Shown here one piece after another: positions 58,468-64,000 of a DNA stretch of 64,000 nt (position 1 is its first letter; every line of letters starts with the position of its first letter). Below the pieces are notes generated by a model. The model did no database searches and had not been told where the DNA came from. It was given only the letters and a program-made list of their open reading frames with translations. The position numbers were made by a program, and so were the translations under genes. Source of the DNA: Pogostemon cablin (lineage: Eukaryota; Streptophyta; Magnoliopsida; Lamiales; Lamiaceae); the NCBI GenBank assembly GCA_023678885.1, contig CM042955.1, positions 35,434,088 to 35,498,087 of the forward strand, given 5' to 3'.

Positions 58468-61400
58468 TCATCTTTCACATAAAGTATCCACAAAGAGGGT
58501 CTCCCTTTGTGATGGATCCACATAGTGCTTCACACGATGACCATTGACCAAGAACTCTCCCCCGTTCTCATCTATAACCTTTAGAGCTCCCCCATCAAGT
58601 ACTTCCTTTACCACATAAGGTCCTCTCCATTTGGACTTCAACTTGCCCGGGAAAAGTCTTAGTCGAGAATTGAATACCAATACCTTCTCACCCTTTTCAA
58701 AGCTCTTCTTCCTCAAACGAGCATCATGCCACCTCTTGGTTTTCTCCTTAAAAATTCTTGAATTTTCATAAGCATTTTCTCTAAATTCCTCAAGCTCATT
58801 CAATTGTAAGAATCTTACCTTCTTCGAAGCTTTCATGTCAAAATTCAACTTCTTAATGGCCCAATAAGCTTTATGCTCTAACTCCACCGGAAGATGGCAA
58901 GACTTACCATAGACAATTTGAAAAGGAGACATACCAAGAGTGGTCTTGAATGCGGTTCGAAAAGCCCACAATGCATCATCAAGTTTATTTGACCAATCCT
59001 TTCTACTCACACTCACTGTTTTCTCCAAGACTTGTTTGATTTGTCGATTAGAAATTTCAGCTTGACCATTCGTTTGAGGGTGATACGGAGTAGACACTCG
59101 ATGCTTCACTCCATAAGTCTTGAGAATGTTCTCCATGAGCTTATTTATGAAGTGACTACCCCCATCACTTACCAACACTCTAGGTACTCCAAATCTTGTG
59201 AAGATATGCTTCTTTAGAAACCCCATGACCACTCTAGCATCGCTTGTTCTTGAAGGTATGGCCTCAACCCATTTCGATACATAGTCGACCGCCAATAAGA
59301 TGTATAGGAATCCATTAGATTGAGGAAATGGTCCCATGAAATCGATGCCCCACACATCAAATATCTCCACTTCTTGAAAGCTCTTAAGGGGCATCTCATC
59401 CCACTTGGAGATTCCTCCCATCCTTTGACACCGATCACAACCCTCTACAAATTTCTTACAACTCTTGAACAAAAATGGCCAATACAACCCCGATTGTAAG
59501 ACTTTTGCAGCGGTCTTTTGAGCTCCAAAATGGCCTCCACTAGGTGAAGAGTGGCAAAACTCCAACACACTATTCAATTCTTCCTTGGGCACACATCTTC
59601 GCACAAGAGAATCATTGCACATCTTGTACAAGAATGGATCATCCCACAAGTAATTTTTAACATCATGAAAGAACTTCTTGGATTGATACTTATTAAGCTC
59701 ATAAGGCCTCCTTCCACTAGCCAAGTAATTCACATAGTCCGCATACCACGGACTTCCTTCTTCCTCCACTAAAGCCTCAATTTGATAGCAATCACACTCC
59801 AAGATTTCTTCATCGGGAAAAACCTCTTTGATTAACTCATAAGTACCTTCACAATGCTCCCTCGACTCTAACCTTGAAAGATGGTCGGCTATCACATTCT
59901 CCGTGCCCTTCTTATCTCTCACTTCAATATCAAATTCTTGAAGAAGTAGTACCCATCTTATCACCCTTGGCTTTGCATCCTTCTTTGCCATGAGATACTT
60001 GATAGCGGCATGATCGGTGTATACAATGGTTTTCGTTCCTACCAAATAAGGACGAAACTTATCAAATGTGTATACTACCGCCAAGAACTCTTTTTCGGTA
60101 GTAGTGTAGTTCCTTTGAGCCGCATCAAATGTCTTGCTTGCATAGTAAATGACTCGGAATTTTTTCTCTCTTAATTGCCCCAAAACCACTCCAAGAGCTA
60201 CGTCACTTGCATCACACATCAATATAAATGGTTCCTTCCAATCGGGGGTGATCAAGATGGGTGATGAAATTAAAGCTTCCTTTAGCACCTGAAAAGCATT
60301 TAAACAATTATCATCAAACTTAAATGGCACATCTTTTTCAAGGAGATGAGATAGAGGTTTAGAAAATGAAGAAAAATCCTTGATGAATCTACGATAGAAC
60401 CCGGCATGGCCAAGGAACGATCGTACTCCCTTCTCATTTGTTGGTGGTGGAAGCTTCTCTATAGCAACAACTTTGGCTCGGTCAACTTGCAATCCCTTTG
60501 AAGAGATGTGATGTCCAAGTACAATGCCATCATTTACCATGAAATGGCACTTCTCCCAATTCAACACTAAATTAGTGTCTTGACATCGCTTCAAAACAAT
60601 AGCAAGGTTAGACAAACAATTATCAAAAGAAGAACCAAACACCGAGAAGTCATCCATGAAAACTTCCATTATATTCTCAATTAATCCTTCAAAGATTGCC
60701 ATCATACACCTTTGAAAGGTGGCCGGTGCATTGCAAAGTCCAAATGGCAATCTTCGAAAAGCAAATATTCCATAAGGACAAGTGAAAGCGGTCTTTTCTT
60801 GGTCTTCGGGTGCTATGAGAATTTGGTTATACCCGGAATATCCATCAAGAAAGCAATAAAACTCATATCCGGCTAACCTATCCAACATTTGATCCAAGAA
60901 AGGTAAGGGGAAGTGATCTTTACGTGTGTTTTCATTAAGCTTTCTATAATCAACACACACACGCCATCCCGTCACCGTCCTCGTGGCTATGGTCTCATCT
61001 TTATCGGTCTTCACTATAGTCATACCCCCTTTTTTAGATACTACATGCAACGGGCTCACATAGGGGCTATCACTAATAGGAAAAATCATATCGGAGTCTA
61101 ACCACTTAAGAACCTCTTTCTTTACCACTTCTTGCATGATAGGATTAAGTCTTCTTTGGTTTTGAACACAAGCTTTCCCTTCATCCTCAAGTCTTATCTT
61201 ATGCATGCAAATTGTTGGACTAATTCCCTTCAAATCATCAATACACCAACCAATAGCCGACTTATGCTCTTTAAGGACATTTAGCAATTTATCAAGTTGA
61301 CTAGAAGTTAGAGATGATGATACAATTACCGGATAAGTCTCATTTTCACCAAGGTAGGCATAAGTAAGATGATCGGGTAGAGGCTTCAACTCCACCTTCT

Positions 61401-63996
61401 TTTCCTTTTTCTCTTCGTGCTCGAGTGGATCTCTAAGTGGTAAGAACTTTTCATTTCCCCTTGATATGGCGGCTGCAACCTCTTGAGCTTCACTACAATC
61501 ACCTAGATCAAGCAAACAATTAATCAATTCTTCATTTAAATCAAGAGAAGTAGTAGAAATATTAGAAAGAGATAGAGAATTGCTCAAGCATAGTTCAAGT
61601 GGATCCTTGGTTACAATGGAAGGCCAACTCTCCTCGACACTTCCCTTTACAACATCTACACTTTTACATTCTTCATCATTCATTGGATATTGCATGGCCT
61701 TATGTAGAGAGAATACCACTTCCTCATCATTAACCCTCAACTTCAATTCTCCTTTGTAGACATCAATAAGAGCTCTCCCGGTAGCAAGAAACGGTCTCCC
61801 AAAAATCAATGACACATTTTCATCCTCCTCCATATCTAGAACAACAAAGTCCACCGGAAAGACGAACTTATCAACTTTCACCAACACATCTTCAACTACT
61901 CCTTTTGGATGTGTCATAGATCTATCCGCCAATTGAAGTGTGATGGAAGTTGGCTTTACTTCACCTAATCCAAGCTTCTTGAATATGGAGAGAGGCATTA
62001 GATTAATGCTTGCACCAAGGTCACAAAGAGCCTTGTTCTTCTTGTTCTTTCCAATTTCACAAGGTATAATGAAACTACCCGGATCCTTCAATTTTTGTGA
62101 AAGTTTCTGTTGTAGAATGGCACTACACTCTTCGGTTAGATTAACCGTTTCATTGTCCACAAGACTTCTTTTCTTTCCCATGATGTCCTTCAAGAAACGA
62201 GCATAATGAGGCATTTGATCCGAAGCATCGGCGAAAGGCATATTGATTTGAATCTTCTTGAAGATTTCAAGAAACTTTTTGAACCTCTCATCCAAACCCT
62301 TCTTCAAAAACCTTTGAGGAAAAGGAATCGGTACTTGAGTCTTGGGTATTCCCCAACTATCTCTTTCAACTTCAACTTCCTTTTCCCTTAACTCCTTTGC
62401 CTTTTTCCACTTTGGAATTCTCTCTATCTTCTCTTCATCTTTCTTTTGCTCAACAATTTCTTTTTTCTTGCTTACTTCCTCCATTTCAATCTCTTCTTGC
62501 ACCAACCCTTCTTCCACCTTGCTTTCCACTTCCCTTTCAATGACAATACTATCTTCTTTAGGCATAGGAGGTTCCTCATACTCTTTTCCACTTCTAAGAG
62601 TGATAGCTTTGCAATCTTCTTTAGGATTGGTTACCGTGGTAGATGGAAACTTTCCTTGTTGGTGTTGAGATCCCACGGAAGAAGCAATTTGACCCATTTG
62701 ATACTCAAAAGCTCTCATCCTATTGTCGGATTTCTTCTCATTTTCCTCCATTCTAGCCTCCATCTTTTTCATGAATGTTAGCAATGTCTCTTCCACCGAT
62801 GCTTTCCCCTCTCCATTTGGTGGTTTAGCACTCGGATTGAATCCCGGAGGATATGACACGGCGGCTTGAGGATTAGAGTAAGAAAGATTTTCATGCTTCC
62901 TCGGAGCTTGATAATTTCCACTTGATTGATTGAAATTGCTTCCCCGAGCTTGTCCTTGATATCCTCCTTGAAAATTACCTTGATTAGAAGGATAATTACC
63001 TTGAAAATTCCCTTGGCGTTGAAAATTTCCTTGGTAATTTCTCCTATCTAAGTAGGCAACATCCTCTATACTTTGCATAACATGGCTCTCATCATTCACA
63101 ATAGAACTTGTGCTTCCCCCTTGAGTTACTCCTTGAGTGATCAAATTCAATTGTTTTGTTAAAGCTTGAATGCTCTCATTGAATTCTTTCATTCCCTCAC
63201 TTTGGAACATATCACTCTTCACTTTGTTCACACTCTCCACTTGAGCTACTTTTCCAAAGGCATAACCTCTCATTACTCGCTGGGAAGGCCATTGATAAGC
63301 ATTCATTGCAATGTCTTCAAAAATATCCATGGCTTTCATAGCATCCACTCCAAATATAGACCCTCCGGATGAGGCATCTACATGCATCCGATTTTGTTGA
63401 TTCAACCCTTGATAGAAGAAAGCCACTTGTTGATTCTCATGAAAATCATGTTGAGGACACTTTCGGAGCATCTCTTTGTAGCGTTCCCATGCTTCATAAA
63501 AATTTTCATCCGGAAGTTGCCTAAATTGAGTGATAAGGCTTTTCAATTGGAGCGTCTTTGAAGGAGGAAAGTACTTGTTTAGGAACCTTTGCTCAAGATC
63601 TTCCCATGTATTACAACTTCCCAAAGAAATTGTATTGTACCATGCTTTAGCCTTGTCTCTTAAAGAGAAAGAGAACAACCTCATTCGAATAGCATCCTCC
63701 GACACTCCCTTCATCTTGACGGTATTTGCAACCTCCAAGAAAGTAGATAGATGAGTGTTCGGGTCTTCAAGAGGACCTCCCCCAAACTGATTTGCTTTAA
63801 CCATGTTGATCAATCCGGTCTTGATTTCATAATCATTGGCTTGAACCGGAGGAACCATATTGTGCACGGCCCTCGGTTGGAAGTAATCCCGAATTGCTCT
63901 AGGCCTTGGCAACTCTTGTTGTTGAAATATCCTTTGAGCTTCTTGATTGGCAAGCAATTGCATATACTCTTGATTTTGAGCAAAGAAATTCCTCAT
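58468..63996 (-). CDS. Athila/Ty3-gypsy Gag-Pol polyprotein, open 1842 codons, 5' partial
   Basis: Single open frame; it stays open past the first Met to the window edge, so the true start is to the right. Gag core at about residues 55-190 (LRDKAKAWYNTI, FYEAWERYKEMLRKCPQHD), then a QGNFQG-rich stretch and CKAITLRSGKEYEEPP. No CCHC knuckle is seen. Protease about 655-750, with CDLGASINLMPLS in place of the usual DT/SG and FGRPFLATGRALIDV. Reverse transcriptase about 970-1150 (GWRVCVDYRKLN, FMDDFSVFG). RNase H about 1255-1375 (CDASDVALGVVLGQ, TDHAAIKYL, ADHLSRL). Integrase HHCC about 1480-1520 and D-D-35-E at about 1550, 1610 and 1646 (GIDFMGPFP, VSDGGSHF, QTNGQAEISNRQ). The tail ends GPYVVKEVLDGGA and RVKHYVD. 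Order and motifs are those of the Athila lineage. It copies the element and integrates it into nuclear DNA. No stop or shift was found in pol, so it may be recent and active. Confidence 0.95.
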   Translation of the reverse strand: MRNFFAQNQEYMQLLANQEAQRIFQQQELPRPRAIRDYFQPRAVHNMVPPVQANDYEIKTGLINMVKANQFGGGPLEDPNTHLSTFLEVANTVKMKGVSEDAIRMRLFSFSLRDKAKAWYNTISLGSCNTWEDLEQRFLNKYFPPSKTLQLKSLITQFRQLPDENFYEAWERYKEMLRKCPQHDFHENQQVAFFYQGLNQQNRMHVDASSGGSIFGVDAMKAMDIFEDIAMNAYQWPSQRVMRGYAFGKVAQVESVNKVKSDMFQSEGMKEFNESIQALTKQLNLITQGVTQGGSTSSIVNDESHVMQSIEDVAYLDRRNYQGNFQRQGNFQGNYPSNQGNFQGGYQGQARGSNFNQSSGNYQAPRKHENLSYSNPQAAVSYPPGFNPSAKPPNGEGKASVEETLLTFMKKMEARMEENEKKSDNRMRAFEYQMGQIASSVGSQHQQGKFPSTTVTNPKEDCKAITLRSGKEYEEPPMPKEDSIVIEREVESKVEEGLVQEEIEMEEVSKKKEIVEQKKDEEKIERIPKWKKAKELREKEVEVERDSWGIPKTQVPIPFPQRFLKKGLDERFKKFLEIFKKIQINMPFADASDQMPHYARFLKDIMGKKRSLVDNETVNLTEECSAILQQKLSQKLKDPGSFIIPCEIGKNKKNKALCDLGASINLMPLSIFKKLGLGEVKPTSITLQLADRSMTHPKGVVEDVLVKVDKFVFPVDFVVLDMEEDENVSLIFGRPFLATGRALIDVYKGELKLRVNDEEVVFSLHKAMQYPMNDEECKSVDVVKGSVEESWPSIVTKDPLELCLSNSLSLSNISTTSLDLNEELINCLLDLGDCSEAQEVAAAISRGNEKFLPLRDPLEHEEKKEKKVELKPLPDHLTYAYLGENETYPVIVSSSLTSSQLDKLLNVLKEHKSAIGWCIDDLKGISPTICMHKIRLEDEGKACVQNQRRLNPIMQEVVKKEVLKWLDSDMIFPISDSPYVSPLHVVSKKGGMTIVKTDKDETIATRTVTGWRVCVDYRKLNENTRKDHFPLPFLDQMLDRLAGYEFYCFLDGYSGYNQILIAPEDQEKTAFTCPYGIFAFRRLPFGLCNAPATFQRCMMAIFEGLIENIMEVFMDDFSVFGSSFDNCLSNLAIVLKRCQDTNLVLNWEKCHFMVNDGIVLGHHISSKGLQVDRAKVVAIEKLPPPTNEKGVRSFLGHAGFYRRFIKDFSSFSKPLSHLLEKDVPFKFDDNCLNAFQVLKEALISSPILITPDWKEPFILMCDASDVALGVVLGQLREKKFRVIYYASKTFDAAQRNYTTTEKEFLAVVYTFDKFRPYLVGTKTIVYTDHAAIKYLMAKKDAKPRVIRWVLLLQEFDIEVRDKKGTENVIADHLSRLESREHCEGTYELIKEVFPDEEILECDCYQIEALVEEEGSPWYADYVNYLASGRRPYELNKYQSKKFFHDVKNYLWDDPFLYKMCNDSLVRRCVPKEELNSVLEFCHSSPSGGHFGAQKTAAKVLQSGLYWPFLFKSCKKFVEGCDRCQRMGGISKWDEMPLKSFQEVEIFDVWGIDFMGPFPQSNGFLYILLAVDYVSKWVEAIPSRTSDARVVMGFLKKHIFTRFGVPRVLVSDGGSHFINKLMENILKTYGVKHRVSTPYHPQTNGQAEISNRQIKQVLEKTVSVSRKDWSNKLDDALWAFRTAFKTTLGMSPFQIVYGKSCHLPVELEHKAYWAIKKLNFDMKASKKVRFLQLNELEEFRENAYENSRIFKEKTKRWHDARLRKKSFEKGEKVLVFNSRLRLFPGKLKSKWRGPYVVKEVLDGGALKVIDENGGEFLVNGHRVKHYVDPSQRETLFVDTLCER

Positions 63997-64000
63997 TATC

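Larger units (their letters stand above)
54523..64000 (-). mobile_element. Athila-type element 2, partial (runs off the right edge)
   Basis: The 3' LTR (54523-56343, 1821 bp; plus-strand start TGCCTATTTTTATAGCAC, end GCTCTAATCA) is followed by a purine tract, a noncoding 3' module and an intact Gag-Pol frame. It interrupts element 1 directly after TTGTT (54518-54522), which predicts the same five bases after its other LTR outside the window. Confidence 0.85.

Noticed and set aside
58468..63996. Large single-exon gene as a host gene
   Set aside because: Domain order gag-protease-RT-RNase H-integrase with flanking LTR and purine tract marks it as an Athila retrotransposon polyprotein.

Overview
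This window reads as nuclear DNA of a eudicot plant. It has host genes with many short exons and GT-AG introns, Athila-type and copia LTR retrotransposons, Mutator-like, CACTA and hAT transposons, and many small 'CTCCCTCC' and 'GGTCTCAC' inverted-repeat elements. The MITE styles would fit an asterid, but the species cannot be fixed from the sequence. No organellar, bacterial, rRNA or true tRNA gene was seen.

Two host genes look intact, both on the minus strand. A 5-exon group IIa WRKY transcription factor spans 4779-10173; its introns are full of small MITEs. An 11-exon GT31 beta-1,3-galactosyltransferase spans 21986-25219. Both were spliced by hand from GT-AG sites and give continuous frames of 255 and 394 residues.

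Layout: 1-1626 is the end of a Ty3/gypsy LTR. 1629-4285 holds a hAT-like relic, two foldback elements and a head-to-head MITE pair. 4779-10285 is the WRKY gene and promoter. 10636-10705 is a near-perfect hairpin. 12042-20795 is a short Mutator-like element carrying a second, larger Mutator-like element (12124-19839). The inner element has two convergent genes: a FAR1/MULE transposase joined to an OTU cysteine-protease domain (plus strand) and a plant-mobile-domain (PMD) protein (minus strand). Each starts near a terminal inverted repeat, and each has an array of palindromic ~37-bp repeats in its first intron. This mirrors the mudrA/mudrB layout of MuDR, with PMD in the accessory position, and is the best candidate here for an unusual system. 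Both genes now carry stops or frameshifts.

25950-26765 is a hAT element. 26881-49460 is a 22.6-kb nest that collapses to one ~220-bp MITE. That MITE holds a Stowaway-like MITE, which holds (a) a non-autonomous Athila-like element (27042-42733), itself carrying a copia element (28852-37022), and (b) 17 bp further on, a CACTA element (42756-49226) carrying a broken NAC-domain fragment. Target-site duplications support each of these steps.

49351-51085 holds MITEs, a 102-bp TA repeat, a telomere-like tandem repeat and the start of another LTR. From 51086 to the window edge, one Athila-type element is interrupted by a second one, whose 1842-codon Gag-Pol frame is still open (58468-63996, running off the right edge).
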